Notes under the pieces: model-generated | What the model saw: only the letters and a program-made list of their open reading frames with translations | What the model was told of the DNA's origin: nothing | Database searches by the model: none | Shown: piece after piece, positions 8,302 to 17,442 of the stretch | Layout: every line of letters begins with the position of its first letter | How positions within the stretch are numbered: the stretch's first letter is position 1 | Made by a program: the position numbers and the translations under genes | Source of the DNA: Paremcibacter congregatus | Lineage (GTDB): Bacteria; Pseudomonadota; Alphaproteobacteria; Sphingomonadales; Emcibacteraceae | DNA: 64,000 nt | Reading direction: 5' to 3' | NCBI RefSeq assembly: GCF_006385135.1 | Contig: NZ_CP041025.1 | Coordinates: 3,875,501 to 3,939,500, forward strand

Positions 8302-11049
8302 ATGAAATATAAAACCGCCAAATTTTTATCAACGACAGGGAAAATTGCGCTTCTTGCCGGCGTCGCTTTTGTAGGAAATCCTGTTTTCGCCCAAGAGGCA
8401 AAACAGCAGAATAAGCAGAATGGCCCCGCTGAAATGGAAGAAATTCTGATCACCGGTTCACGCATTGTACGCACCGATATTACAGCCACCAGCCCTGTGA
8501 TGGAAATTAATGAAGAACAGATGCATATGGATCAGTCTGTTAACATTGAAGATATCACACGGAAAATGCCACAAGCCGCTGGTGGGGCCAATTCCACAGG
8601 CGCGACAGTTGGCGATTCCCTCGGCTCCTCAACCATTGATTTAAGAGGTCTGGGGCAAAACAGAACATTGGTTCTTATTAATGGCACCAGAGCTGTACCC
8701 TTCAGCTTCCGAAATTCCGTAGACGTAAACTCAATTCCCGCAGGCATGTTAAAAAAAGTTGAAGTCCTGACAGGCGGCGCCGCGGCTGTTTACGGCGCTG
8801 ACGCCGTCGCCGGAGTGGTCAATTTTATCCTTGATGACAAATATGACGGTATTGAGCTTTCCGCAGGCTATAAATACGCCGCAGGCGGAGCCGCACTTTT
8901 TAATGCGGAAGTCACCATGGGCAGCGAAATTCAAGACGGTCGCGGTCATATCAGCGGTTATATCGGCTACTCAGAGCGCTCTAAACTCTTGGCGGGAGAG
9001 CGAGACTTCACCAGTAGTGTCAAAACCCTGATCCCGGGGGAAGGCGGGAACTTCACCGATGTTGCCAGCGGTAACTTTTTCGCCTACGACGGCAGTGGTA
9101 ATATGACCACTACCCGTCAAACGACGGATGTCACGGCACAACGTTACCTGATTCAGCCCCTGAAACGCATGAATGCCGGTGTTTTCTTTAATTATGACGT
9201 CGTCGAAGATGTTGCCGAAGTATATGGCCGAGCCATGTTCTCTCAAGTCAAGGTAACCGGCGCCGGCTCTACAGGTCAAACACCTGTTTCCGTTAATGAA
9301 GTCGTTACTATTACCAACGACAACCCATTCCTGTCCGCGGAAGCTGCAGCGTTGCTGACCTTTAACGGCGACGGGGAAGCTCTGGTGAATGTTGAGAGAA
9401 ATCTTGGTCTTGGTCTGCAAGAAACCAAACTGGTTCGTAATACATTCCAGGTTCTTGTTGGGGTGCGCGGAGACCTGGCCGACAATGTCCGTTGGGATAT
9501 TTCCGGTCAATATGGCCGCACCGACGGCACCGCAACAGTTTATAATAACGGCATACGTACTGATAAAAACGGCAACAGTCGCTTTGGGGCCATTGCCAAT
9601 ACGGTTGATATTTTCGGCCCGGGCACTGACCTGAGTTCCTTAAGCAGCCCGATCATCCATTCCGACCGGGAAAGAACCCAGTCCGTAATTTCGGGTAACC
9701 TGACCGGCACATCTGCGGATATCTTCGAGTTACCTGCCGGCCCCATCGGCTTTGCTGTCGGCTATGAATACCGTAAAGAAGAAGGCGCTCAAACACCTGG
9801 TTCCGCTCTCAGCACAGGTACGGCTTACGGTCTTGGCGGCATCGGCCAGTTCAAAGACAGCTTTGATACCAATGAGATTTATGGCGAGCTCCTTGTGCCC
9901 CTGTTAAATGATCTACCCTTTATTCAGGAATTGAACGCGGAAGGCGCCTATCGCACATCCGATTATTCCAATACCGGTAAAGCAGATACCTACAAATTAG
10001 GTTTGAGCTGGGCTGTCAATGATGACCTGAGGTTCCGTGGCACACGTCAAACCGCAATCCGCTCGCCAAATCTCGGTGAATTCGCCAGTCCGGAAACAGC
10101 GCTTTCATTGGCTCTTTTTGATCCCGAAAGCCCCAGCTTCATCCCCCGCCTAGGCGGCCGTTTTGACGGTGACCCCTGTCTAGATGGCAGAGGGGATGCC
10201 ACACAATGCGCCTTGTTCGGTGCCGCCGCGCCGGGAACGGCTTTTGACACCTCCAAAGCCATCTATACCTTTGGTGGGAATCCAGACATCAAGCCTGAAG
10301 AAGCGGTCACTTATACCCTCGGTTTTGTCTATACACCGAATTACCTCGACGGCATGAGCCTGACAGTTGACTATTATAATATCAAGATCACCGATGCGGT
10401 TAGCCAAATTCAGCCCATTTCTGCCCTGACAAACTGTTATATTGATAACCCGACCCCAGACAACCCCCTTTGTGGCGCAGTTCTCCGCGATTCTTCTACC
10501 GGATTGATCAGCAAGGCGATTGTCAATGACTTTAACCTGGCCAGCCTGAAACAAGCCGGTTTGGATGTGGGTTTCCAATATCGTTTCAATGCCCCTGAAG
10601 GGTTTGGCGAAAGCATGCAATTTGGCTATCAAGGCAATATCGTATTGTCCCAATCACGTCAGAACAATGCGACCGTCGAACCTATCGACTGTAAAGCCAC
10701 ATTTGGCACCTCCTGTACCGGTGACTTCGCCAGTGTATTGCAGGCCGGCTACAAACACCGTGTCACCCTTGACTGGAGCAGCGAAAATGTTAATGTCCAG
10801 CTTGGATGGCGTCGGATTGGCAGTGTCAAAAACGTTCTGGACGAGACAGACGTGATTGACGCTCAGAATTATGTCGATATTGCAGCCGTCTGGAACATCA
10901 CAGAAAGTTATCAGTTGACCGCGGGTATTGAAAATATCTTCGATAAAAAGCCACCACTTCCAGCTTCAAATAGCAATTTGTACGGCACCGTCAGCGACTA
11001 TGATGTCATTGGCACAACGGTTGGTCTCACCTTCCGTATTCGCCATTAA
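8302..11049 (+). CDS. TonB-dependent outer membrane receptor
   Basis: Outer-membrane receptor of 915 residues with a signal peptide ending near NPVFAQE (about residue 31), a TonB-box-like EEILITGSR, and a plug domain containing DLRGLGQNRTLVLINGTR and VEVLTGGAAAVYGADAVAGVVNF. A long 22-stranded-type barrel follows and ends in an aromatic-rich C-terminus (LTFRIRH). The receptor lies directly upstream of murQ and shares regulatory half-sites with other genes of the locus. I infer uptake of muropeptides or amino-sugar oligomers by TonB-driven transport. No carboxypeptidase-like or STN N-terminal extension is present, unlike the receptors at 26125 and 54965 respectively. Substrate assignment rests on context only. 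Confidence 0.92.
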   Translation: MKYKTAKFLSTTGKIALLAGVAFVGNPVFAQEAKQQNKQNGPAEMEEILITGSRIVRTDITATSPVMEINEEQMHMDQSVNIEDITRKMPQAAGGANSTGATVGDSLGSSTIDLRGLGQNRTLVLINGTRAVPFSFRNSVDVNSIPAGMLKKVEVLTGGAAAVYGADAVAGVVNFILDDKYDGIELSAGYKYAAGGAALFNAEVTMGSEIQDGRGHISGYIGYSERSKLLAGERDFTSSVKTLIPGEGGNFTDVASGNFFAYDGSGNMTTTRQTTDVTAQRYLIQPLKRMNAGVFFNYDVVEDVAEVYGRAMFSQVKVTGAGSTGQTPVSVNEVVTITNDNPFLSAEAAALLTFNGDGEALVNVERNLGLGLQETKLVRNTFQVLVGVRGDLADNVRWDISGQYGRTDGTATVYNNGIRTDKNGNSRFGAIANTVDIFGPGTDLSSLSSPIIHSDRERTQSVISGNLTGTSADIFELPAGPIGFAVGYEYRKEEGAQTPGSALSTGTAYGLGGIGQFKDSFDTNEIYGELLVPLLNDLPFIQELNAEGAYRTSDYSNTGKADTYKLGLSWAVNDDLRFRGTRQTAIRSPNLGEFASPETALSLALFDPESPSFIPRLGGRFDGDPCLDGRGDATQCALFGAAAPGTAFDTSKAIYTFGGNPDIKPEEAVTYTLGFVYTPNYLDGMSLTVDYYNIKITDAVSQIQPISALTNCYIDNPTPDNPLCGAVLRDSSTGLISKAIVNDFNLASLKQAGLDVGFQYRFNAPEGFGESMQFGYQGNIVLSQSRQNNATVEPIDCKATFGTSCTGDFASVLQAGYKHRVTLDWSSENVNVQLGWRRIGSVKNVLDETDVIDAQNYVDIAAVWNITESYQLTAGIENIFDKKPPLPASNSNLYGTVSDYDVIGTTVGLTFRIRH

Positions 11050-11060
11050 GTGTACTTTTA

Positions 11061-11109
11061 ATATTCTGAGGCAACATCCTCCTCACGGCGTTTTTTTGCC
11101 TCAGAATAT
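11061..11109. terminator. Long-stem inverted repeat after TBDR gene
   Basis: ATATTCTGAGGC (11061-11072) pairs perfectly with GCCTCAGAATAT (11098-11109) around a 25-nt loop that includes a T7 run. It probably acts as a terminator or mRNA-stabilising hairpin between the receptor gene and murQ. Confidence 0.5.
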
Positions 11110-11135
11110 ATAACCAATTGATGCCCTTAAGAAGA

Positions 11136-11158
11136 AATTGGTATATGATATTCTAATT
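11136..11158 (+). promoter_or_regulatory. Near-palindromic GntR-type operator upstream of murQ
   Basis: The left arm AATTGGTATAT and right arm ATATTCTAATT flank a central G and match in 9 of 11 positions when folded. It is the most symmetric of the TTGGTAT elements in the locus. It lies about 60 bp before the murQ start, and the operon also encodes a GntR/UTRA regulator, so autoregulation is likely. Confidence 0.5.
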
Positions 11159-11216
11159 ATATCATCAGGATAATACTTCACACTCTATACTGAATTTAAG
11201 AAGACTTAGGATAATA

Positions 11217-12110
11217 ATGACAGAAAATGTAAGCCAACGGTTCTCGGACTTTGATCAATGGTCTACACAAGCCATGGTTGACGCCATGTATGAAGGACAA
11301 CTGGTGGCCATAGCCACAATCAAAGGCGCCCTGGAAGCCATTGCTCTCGCTGCAGAAGACGCGGCACCCAGACTTGAAGAAAAGGGCCGGCTTATATATG
11401 TGGGTGCGGGCACATCTGGACGCCTTGGTGTACAGGATGGCGCGGAACTGGGCCCCACATTCGGCTGGCCCCAGGACCGGATGGTCTTTTGCATCGCCGG
11501 GGGACTGAAAGCGCTCATCGTAAGTGCGGAAGGGGCTGAAGACGCCTTCGATCAAGGCGTTCTGGAAATACAAGAGGCCGACGTCAACAAAAATGACGTT
11601 GTGATTGGTATTGCCGCCAGTGGCCAGACCCCCTACACTCTTGGTGCAATCAAGGAAGCCAGATCACGCGGCGCCATGACAATTGGCATTGCCAACAACC
11701 CGGGCACTCCTCTTCTGAAGGAAAGCGAATACGCCATTTTGGCGGAAACGGGCAGTGAGCTGATTGCCGGATCGACCCGCATGAAAGCCGGCACCACGCA
11801 AAAGGCGATTCTGAATATTCTGTCAACAGCCATCATGTCAAAACTTGGCAGAATTTATAAGGGGTTTATGGTTGATATGGTTGTATCAAACCAGAAACTG
11901 GAGACCCGCGCCATCAGTATGATCGAGGATATTACGGGCTGTTCAACGGAAACCGCCCGAACCTCTTTGAAGGTGGCCAATAAAAATATTAAGGTCGCCG
12001 TCCTGGTAAGCCTGGGAGAAACTCTGGAAAATAGCCAGGCATTTCTGAAAAAATCCAGAGGAAACCTTCGCGATGCCTTGGCTTTATTAACATCAGACGG
12101 GAATCAATAG
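11217..12110 (+). CDS. murQ: N-acetylmuramic acid 6-phosphate etherase
   Basis: Cytoplasmic lyase of 297 residues that splits MurNAc-6-phosphate into GlcNAc-6-phosphate and D-lactate. The SIS fold is marked by YVGAGTSGRLGVQDGAE, the AEGAED segment carrying the likely catalytic Glu, GIAASGQTPYTLGA, and GSTRMKAGTTQK, followed by the family's C-terminal helical (UBA-like) part. These blocks match E. coli MurQ closely. It is the first gene of an apparent operon murQ-gntR-FAD dehydrogenase-nagB-nagA-kinase-anmK, with spacings from 4-nt overlaps to about 70 nt. Its substrate is supplied by AnmK and possibly by the BadF-type kinase. The D-lactate product would feed the dehydrogenase two genes downstream. 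Confidence 0.96.
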   Translation: MTENVSQRFSDFDQWSTQAMVDAMYEGQLVAIATIKGALEAIALAAEDAAPRLEEKGRLIYVGAGTSGRLGVQDGAELGPTFGWPQDRMVFCIAGGLKALIVSAEGAEDAFDQGVLEIQEADVNKNDVVIGIAASGQTPYTLGAIKEARSRGAMTIGIANNPGTPLLKESEYAILAETGSELIAGSTRMKAGTTQKAILNILSTAIMSKLGRIYKGFMVDMVVSNQKLETRAISMIEDITGCSTETARTSLKVANKNIKVAVLVSLGETLENSQAFLKKSRGNLRDALALLTSDGNQ

Positions 12111-12112
12111 GC

Positions 12113-12856
12113 ATGCATTCCGAATTAAAAAAAATAGTTTCAAAATGGGATAACTCTTCCCCCCTATATATTCAACTGGCCAATAATTTAAAGCAGATCA
12201 TCCTTGAAGGTAAAATGGCTTCAGGAGATTCTCTCCCTTCGGAGCGTATGTTGACCGAAATAACTGGAGCATCCCGCGTCACCGTTAGAAAGGCGATCCG
12301 CCGCCTGATCGAAGAAGGTCTTCTGTTGAGCCGCCAGGGCGCGGGCACGTTTGTCGCCCCCGCCATCGAACAATCGGGCGAAGAATTGACAAGTTTCACA
12401 GATGACGCCCAGGACCGCGGGGAAGAACCGGCCTCTATATGGCTTGTGCGCTCCATAGCCTCCCCGACGGAAGAAGAAGCCCGGCATCTGAAGATCTCCC
12501 TTAATGATCCAGTCGTTCGTCTCGGAAGAGTTCGTTTATCGGATGGCGAACCGCTGGCCATCGAACATGCTGTCATCCCGGCGGCTTTATTGCCCAGCCA
12601 CGAAAATGTCGGCCTTTCGCTTTATCAGGCGCTCGAAAAAATCGGCGTCTATCCTGTAAAAGGCACGCAAAAAATTCGCGCCTCCCTGGCGACCCCAACG
12701 GAAGCGGCACTTTTATCCATTCATGAAGAAAGTGAAATTCTTAGAATTGAACGGCATACATTTACGAAAGACGGGACGCCCGTGGAATATACAAGATCCG
12801 CCTACAGGGGCGATAAATATGTTTTTGTCAGCTACCTGCATGAATGTATTGATTAA
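12113..12856 (+). CDS. GntR-family regulator with UTRA domain (NagR/HutC-like)
   Basis: Regulator of 247 residues with an N-terminal winged helix (PLYIQLANNLK; LPSERMLTEITGASRVTVRKA; RQGAGTFV) and a C-terminal UTRA effector domain (LTSFTDDAQDRG onward). HutC-type members such as NagR, YvoA and DasR bind amino-sugar phosphates and repress or activate amino-sugar genes. The start is 2 nt after the murQ stop, and GGGAAT inside the murQ tail serves as ribosome-binding site, so it is co-transcribed. It is clearly paralogous to the regulator at 25232-25966, sharing for example LAIEHAV and TRSAYRGD. Probable targets are the TTGGTAT elements of this locus, including the one before murQ. GlcNAc-6-phosphate or glucosamine-6-phosphate is the likely effector, by family analogy. 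Confidence 0.9.
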   Translation: MHSELKKIVSKWDNSSPLYIQLANNLKQIILEGKMASGDSLPSERMLTEITGASRVTVRKAIRRLIEEGLLLSRQGAGTFVAPAIEQSGEELTSFTDDAQDRGEEPASIWLVRSIASPTEEEARHLKISLNDPVVRLGRVRLSDGEPLAIEHAVIPAALLPSHENVGLSLYQALEKIGVYPVKGTQKIRASLATPTEAALLSIHEESEILRIERHTFTKDGTPVEYTRSAYRGDKYVFVSYLHECID

Positions 12857-12923
12857 CACGGCTGTCTTCACTGATCCGATAAAGGGATGAAGACAACCAC
12901 CCAGAATAGACTTGGAAATCACT

Positions 12924-14315
12924 ATGTCCGACATCATTGACGCCCTTCAGGAACGGTTCGGAGAAAAGGCTGTACTGACAGCACATCAAATCGCAGAACG
13001 CGCCACCGGTTATTGGAACAGCAGTCCCATGACGGCAAAAGCCCTGCTTCGTCCCAAAACAACCGCTGAAGTTTCAGCAATACTGAAAATTTGCCACGCT
13101 CACGACCAAAGCGTTTTCACCCATGGCGGCCTGACCAGCTGCGTGCAAGGGACAAAAACAGGCGAAAATGATGTCATTATTTCTCTGGAACGCATGAATT
13201 CAGTGGTCGAGGTAGACACCACCTCCGGCACGGCCACTCTGGAAGCCGGCGTTGTCCTGGAGCAGGCGCAAAAAGCCATTGCCGAACAGGGGTTATATCT
13301 GCCCCTTGATCTCGGGGCGCGGGGATCCTGCACGATTGGGGGCAATATTGCCACAAATGCGGGCGGTATCAATGTAATCCGCTATGGTATGGCCCGTTCT
13401 CTGGTGTTGGGACTGGAAGCCGTTCTGGCTGATGGCACAATACTCAGCTCCATGAATAAAATGTTGAAAAACAACAGTGGTTTCGACCTGAAACAGCTCT
13501 TTATCGGCACAGAAGGTACTTTAGGTATCGTCACCCGGGCCGTCGTGAAACTTCAGCCTCAACAAACAACCAAAAATACCGCTCTTGCGGCCCTTCCCGA
13601 TTTCAACTCTGTACATATATTACTCAATCACATGAAAAATACGGTCGGCGCAAGCCTGTCCGCCTTTGAAATGATGGAAGGGGATTATTTCCGCGCCGTA
13701 ACCGAACCGGGATGGCACCGCCCCCCCATGGAGCGGGATTACCCCTATTACATATTATTTGAATGCGACGGCAGCGATCCTCAGCGGGATGATGAGCGAT
13801 TTTCCGAGGTCATCGAAGACGCCTTTGAAAAGGGCTATATTCAAGATGCCGTAATTCCCAAGTCAGAAAATGAACGTCAGGCACTTTGGGGCATTCGGGA
13901 TGACTTCGAAGCCATTTTACAACCGAAATCGGTTTATCTTTATGATGTCAGCCTGCCTATTCTGTCCATGGCGTGTTATATTCAGGATGTGAAAAACAAA
14001 CTGGCCCTGTTCCTGCCCGCATCCAAAGTCTTTGTGCTCGGTCATGTGGGGGACGGAAATTTACATTTCTTTGTGCAGCCCCATTCAGAAACACCCGCCG
14101 CTCGGGAATTTTCCGATCGGGGAATCTATGAACCCCTAAAAGCCTATGAAGGTGCCGTTTCAGCAGAACATGGCATTGGTTTCGAAAAGAAGAAATGGCT
14201 CAGTCAAAGCCGCAGCGCGGAAGAAATTGCTTTGATGCGCCTGCTGAAGGCCACCCTGGATCCTAAGGGAATTTTAAACCCGGATCTTGTTATTGACCAA
14301 CCAAAAAAACAATGA
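12924..14315 (+). CDS. FAD-linked D-lactate dehydrogenase-like oxidase (GlcD/DLD family)
   Basis: Flavoprotein of 463 residues with an N-terminal PCMH FAD-binding domain (HGGLTSCVQG, GARGSCTIGGNIATNAGG, GTEGTLGIVT) and a C-terminal FAD-oxidase domain ending in GHVGDGNLHFFV and SAEHGIGFEKKKWL, the metal- and substrate-binding segments of D-2-hydroxyacid dehydrogenases. I choose ATG 12924, with GGAAA upstream, over an in-frame TTG at 12912. The family oxidises D-lactate, glycolate or D-2-hydroxyglutarate. Its place in the murQ operon argues for D-lactate, which MurQ releases in equal amount to GlcNAc-6-phosphate. Oxidation to pyruvate would recover that carbon and pass electrons to an acceptor. 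No partner FeS subunit is adjacent. Confidence 0.87.
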   Translation: MSDIIDALQERFGEKAVLTAHQIAERATGYWNSSPMTAKALLRPKTTAEVSAILKICHAHDQSVFTHGGLTSCVQGTKTGENDVIISLERMNSVVEVDTTSGTATLEAGVVLEQAQKAIAEQGLYLPLDLGARGSCTIGGNIATNAGGINVIRYGMARSLVLGLEAVLADGTILSSMNKMLKNNSGFDLKQLFIGTEGTLGIVTRAVVKLQPQQTTKNTALAALPDFNSVHILLNHMKNTVGASLSAFEMMEGDYFRAVTEPGWHRPPMERDYPYYILFECDGSDPQRDDERFSEVIEDAFEKGYIQDAVIPKSENERQALWGIRDDFEAILQPKSVYLYDVSLPILSMACYIQDVKNKLALFLPASKVFVLGHVGDGNLHFFVQPHSETPAAREFSDRGIYEPLKAYEGAVSAEHGIGFEKKKWLSQSRSAEEIALMRLLKATLDPKGILNPDLVIDQPKKQ

Positions 14316-14366
14316 ATGACCAAAGAATAATTTAAATTATGCCATAGCATAATCAAGGAAATCGCC

Positions 14367-15404
14367 GTGTCCCAGCGTGAAATGCAAACCAAGATGTTTT
14401 CAGAAGCCGGAGAAGCCTCTGCTTCGGCTCGAATTTATCTCTCTCGCGCCACTTCTGCGCTCCAGAGAGTGGTCGAAAAAATTCATCTCTTCGACCCTGC
14501 TCTGGTCATCACCTGCGCCCGGGGGAGTTCGGACCATGCCGCCACATATGCCAAATATATGATTGAGAAACATCTGGGGCTTCCCGTCGCCTCCCATGCG
14601 CCTTCCATGTCATCCCTGTTTAAGCGCCCATTGAAAATGGATCGGGCGCTTTTCATCTGCATTTCACAGTCCGGCGGCAGCCCAGATCTGGTTGAATCGG
14701 CCAAACTGGCCCGCCAGCAAGGCGCCTTCACGGTAGCGTTGGTGAATGAAACGGCCTCTCCTCTGGCGGAAGCCTGTGAATATGTCATACCCTTATACGC
14801 CGGACCCGAGCTCAGTGTCGCCGCCACTAAATCATATATTTTGTCTCTGGTGGCCATTGCCCACCTGACCGCCTGTCTGTCCCGGGACCAAGATTTATTG
14901 GCGGATATTGAAACACTTCCCCAAAAATTGTCCGACGCTTGGACTTTGGAGTGGGGTGCCGCCCTGCCAATTCTTACGCCTGCCCGCAATTTCTTTGTTG
15001 TTGGTCGGGGCCTGGGGCTGGGAATTGCACAGGAGGCCGCCCTGAAATTTAAGGAAACATCCGGGCTACATGCAGAATCCTATAGCGCTGCGGAAGTCCG
15101 GCATGGGCCCATGGCTCTGGTCGAAAAGAATATGCCTGTCCTGTTATTCGTGCCTCAGGATGCATCCACCAAAAGCTTTGACGTCATCGCTGAAGATTTT
15201 ATTCAGCGCGGCGCAAAAGTTATCTCCGTCGGCAAATCCTATCGCGGCGCCGTGGTGCTCCCCACCATAGATGGCCTTGCACCGGAACTGTCTGTCATTT
15301 GTATGATTCAGACTTTCTACAAACTGGTCAATCGCTTGTCTCTGGAACGCGGCCTTAATCCGGATTCTCCCCCCTCTCTCCGCAAAGTGACTGAAACCGT
15401 ATGA
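14367..15404 (+). CDS. nagB-II: SIS-type glucosamine-6-phosphate deaminase (NagB-II)
   Basis: Protein of 345 residues with two SIS domains (ITCARGSSDHAATYAKY and ISQSGGSPDLVESA; VVGRGLGLGIAQEAALKFKE). It lacks the N-terminal glutaminase domain of GlmS, and this is the architecture of the alternative deaminase NagB-II described in Shewanella. It would convert glucosamine-6-phosphate to fructose-6-phosphate and ammonia. The start is GTG 14367 with AAGGAA upstream. The gene overlaps nagA by 4 nt, so deacetylation and deamination are translationally coupled. A sugar-isomerase or AgaS-like specificity is the main alternative, but adjacency to nagA favours GlcN-6-phosphate. Confidence 0.9.
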   Translation: MSQREMQTKMFSEAGEASASARIYLSRATSALQRVVEKIHLFDPALVITCARGSSDHAATYAKYMIEKHLGLPVASHAPSMSSLFKRPLKMDRALFICISQSGGSPDLVESAKLARQQGAFTVALVNETASPLAEACEYVIPLYAGPELSVAATKSYILSLVAIAHLTACLSRDQDLLADIETLPQKLSDAWTLEWGAALPILTPARNFFVVGRGLGLGIAQEAALKFKETSGLHAESYSAAEVRHGPMALVEKNMPVLLFVPQDASTKSFDVIAEDFIQRGAKVISVGKSYRGAVVLPTIDGLAPELSVICMIQTFYKLVNRLSLERGLNPDSPPSLRKVTETV

Positions 15405-16558
15405 CCGCAACAGGAATATATGCACCGGAAATATTAGTCGATGGCCGTTTTGTCACAGACCACATCGTCCTGATCGAAAAGGATGTGGTCATAAATATTC
15501 TGCCAAAAGAGCAATGTCCTGATGGCGTGCCAGTAATTTCATTTGATGACGGGAAGCTTGTCCCCGGTTTCTTTGATATTCAGGTTAACGGTGGCGGAGG
15601 TGTTCTTTTTAACGACGACCCCAGTGTCGCCGCTATCAAGGCTATCGGCGCCGCCCATCGTATATTCGGCACCACCATGTTTTTGCCCACCCTGATCAGC
15701 GATGATCTTGAGAAGATAGAACAGGCCATTGCGGCCGTTGATGCAGCTATAGATCAGGGCGTTCCCGGAGTTGTTGGCATTCATCTGGAAGGACCTTTCC
15801 TCAACGCAGAAAAAAAGGGCATCCACGATGCCCGCAAATTCCGCCGTCTGGATGAGGCCGCCATCCGGCTTTTATCCTCCTTAAGAAAAGGCCGCACCCT
15901 GATCACACTTGCCCCGGAAATGACAGATTGCGCCTCTATCGCCAAACTGGCGGCAACGGGCGTCGTCATCGCTGCCGGGCATACCAATGCCACCTATGAG
16001 CAGACCCTGGAGGCTGTCAAGGCCGGGGTGAGCGGCTTCACACATCTCTATAACGCCATGTCCCCCTTTCAAAGCCGCGCCCCGGGAGCCGTAGGGGGCG
16101 CTTTTGCAACGACAGATACTTTCGCGAGTCTGATTGCCGATGGCTTTCACGTCCATCCCGCCAGCCTCTCCCTTGCCATCCGGACCAAAGGTGTCGCCAA
16201 AACTATTCTCGTGACAGACGCCATGCCCACCGTCGGATCTGCACAAAAAGAATTTTGGTTAGGCGAAGAACGTATCACGGCCACAGGAGGCAAATGCGAA
16301 AATGCCTCCGGCGTTCTGGCGGGCTCTGACCTCGACATGGCCTCGGCTGTCCGTTTTATCGTCAACAACACGAAATATACGCTCGAAGACGCCTGCGCCA
16401 TGGCCAGTAAATCTCCGGCCAGTTTTATGAAAGTTGATCACGCGGTCGGCGACATCAAGATCGGGACAAAGGCCAATTTTACCCTGCTGGATAATAACCT
16501 GATGGTTTCACAAACATGGATTGACGGCGTAATATTTAAAGGACAAACAAGAAGATGA
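15401..16558 (+). CDS. nagA: N-acetylglucosamine-6-phosphate deacetylase
   Basis: Amidohydrolase-fold enzyme of 385 residues converting GlcNAc-6-phosphate to glucosamine-6-phosphate and acetate. Typical motifs are PGFFDIQVNGGGG near residue 55, HLEGPFLN with the metal-binding Glu, AGHTNATYE and HLYNAMSPFQ with metal/substrate His residues, DGFHVHP, and VTDAMP with the catalytic Asp. Both neighbours overlap by 4 nt (ATGA junctions), showing tight co-translation with the deaminase upstream and the kinase downstream. It is the meeting point of the two arms of the pathway, because MurQ and the amino-sugar kinase both yield GlcNAc-6-phosphate. Length and motif order are normal for the family. Confidence 0.95.
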   Translation: MTATGIYAPEILVDGRFVTDHIVLIEKDVVINILPKEQCPDGVPVISFDDGKLVPGFFDIQVNGGGGVLFNDDPSVAAIKAIGAAHRIFGTTMFLPTLISDDLEKIEQAIAAVDAAIDQGVPGVVGIHLEGPFLNAEKKGIHDARKFRRLDEAAIRLLSSLRKGRTLITLAPEMTDCASIAKLAATGVVIAAGHTNATYEQTLEAVKAGVSGFTHLYNAMSPFQSRAPGAVGGAFATTDTFASLIADGFHVHPASLSLAIRTKGVAKTILVTDAMPTVGSAQKEFWLGEERITATGGKCENASGVLAGSDLDMASAVRFIVNNTKYTLEDACAMASKSPASFMKVDHAVGDIKIGTKANFTLLDNNLMVSQTWIDGVIFKGQTRR

Positions 16559-17436
16559 TGTTTTATTTAGGTATTGATGCGGGCGGTTCAAACTGTCGCG
16601 CCCGACTGGTAAATTCAGAAGGCACTGTCTCAGGAGACGGAAGTGCTGGCCCGGCCAATATCAGACGAGGCATATCCGCCGCCGTCAGCGCCATTGAAGA
16701 GGCCTTTCAGAAAGCCGCCTTTGACGCTGGCCTGAATGATGTTTCCTTATCCGAAATTTCCGCAGCCATTGGTATCGCCGGCTTTTCCATGACCGAAATG
16801 ATTGACAGCTTACGGCAGCAGCTTTTCTTTTCAAATCTCAAAAGCGTCACCTTTGTGAGCGATGGTGAAATCGCCAATCTGGGCGCCCATGGGGGCCGGG
16901 ACGGTGGTACGGTGAGTGTGGGAACCGGCGCCATCGGCATTATTAAGCAGGGTCAGAAGCTCACCACGTTGGGCGGACATGGCTTCCCCATCTCTGATTT
17001 GGGCAGCGGCGCCTACATCGGGCTTAACGCGCTTAAAGACACACTCAGAGCCGCAGATGGCCTTATCCCCGAGACCGGTCTGACCGTCGAAATATTCGAC
17101 ATTTTCGATAATAATCCCCGAAAAGCGATCACCTTTCAGGATACCATGGCGGCGGCGAATTACGCGGAATTTACCCCGATTGTCATTTCTCACGCTCAAA
17201 AAGGGGATTATATTGCAAATAAAATCATGCAAAAATCCGCCCGGCATGTGACAGAACTGATCATGGCAATCCATAGAATGGATGTACCGCGCATATCTCT
17301 GACCGGTGGACTGGGCCCCGTACTCCTGTCCTGGCTTGATCCAGAGGTTAAGGAACTGCTTTCTGCGCCTCTGGGAAGCCCTCTCCAAGGGGCCATTGGG
17401 TTGGCAAAAGCACATCCCGTGAAAATCAAGAGGTAA
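16555..17436 (+). CDS. BadF/BadG-type amino-sugar kinase (GlcNAc and possibly MurNAc kinase)
   Basis: ASKHA-fold kinase of 293 residues of the BadF/BadG/BcrA/BcrD ATPase family. Its phosphate-1 loop is YLGIDAGGSNCRARL, a GAHGGRDGGTVSVGTGAIG block follows near residue 105, and the adenosine-motif-like SLTGGLGPVL is near residue 245. Family members include GlcNAc kinase and the clostridial MurK, which phosphorylates both MurNAc and GlcNAc. GlcNAc is expected from the two NagZ-type activities, and free MurNAc from the NamZ half of the protein at 18700-21774. A dual-specificity kinase would therefore complete the pathway, since AnmK handles only the 1,6-anhydro form. The first residues overlap nagA by 4 nt. 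Confidence 0.85.
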   Translation: MMFYLGIDAGGSNCRARLVNSEGTVSGDGSAGPANIRRGISAAVSAIEEAFQKAAFDAGLNDVSLSEISAAIGIAGFSMTEMIDSLRQQLFFSNLKSVTFVSDGEIANLGAHGGRDGGTVSVGTGAIGIIKQGQKLTTLGGHGFPISDLGSGAYIGLNALKDTLRAADGLIPETGLTVEIFDIFDNNPRKAITFQDTMAAANYAEFTPIVISHAQKGDYIANKIMQKSARHVTELIMAIHRMDVPRISLTGGLGPVLLSWLDPEVKELLSAPLGSPLQGAIGLAKAHPVKIKR

Positions 17437-17442
17437 AGCCAT

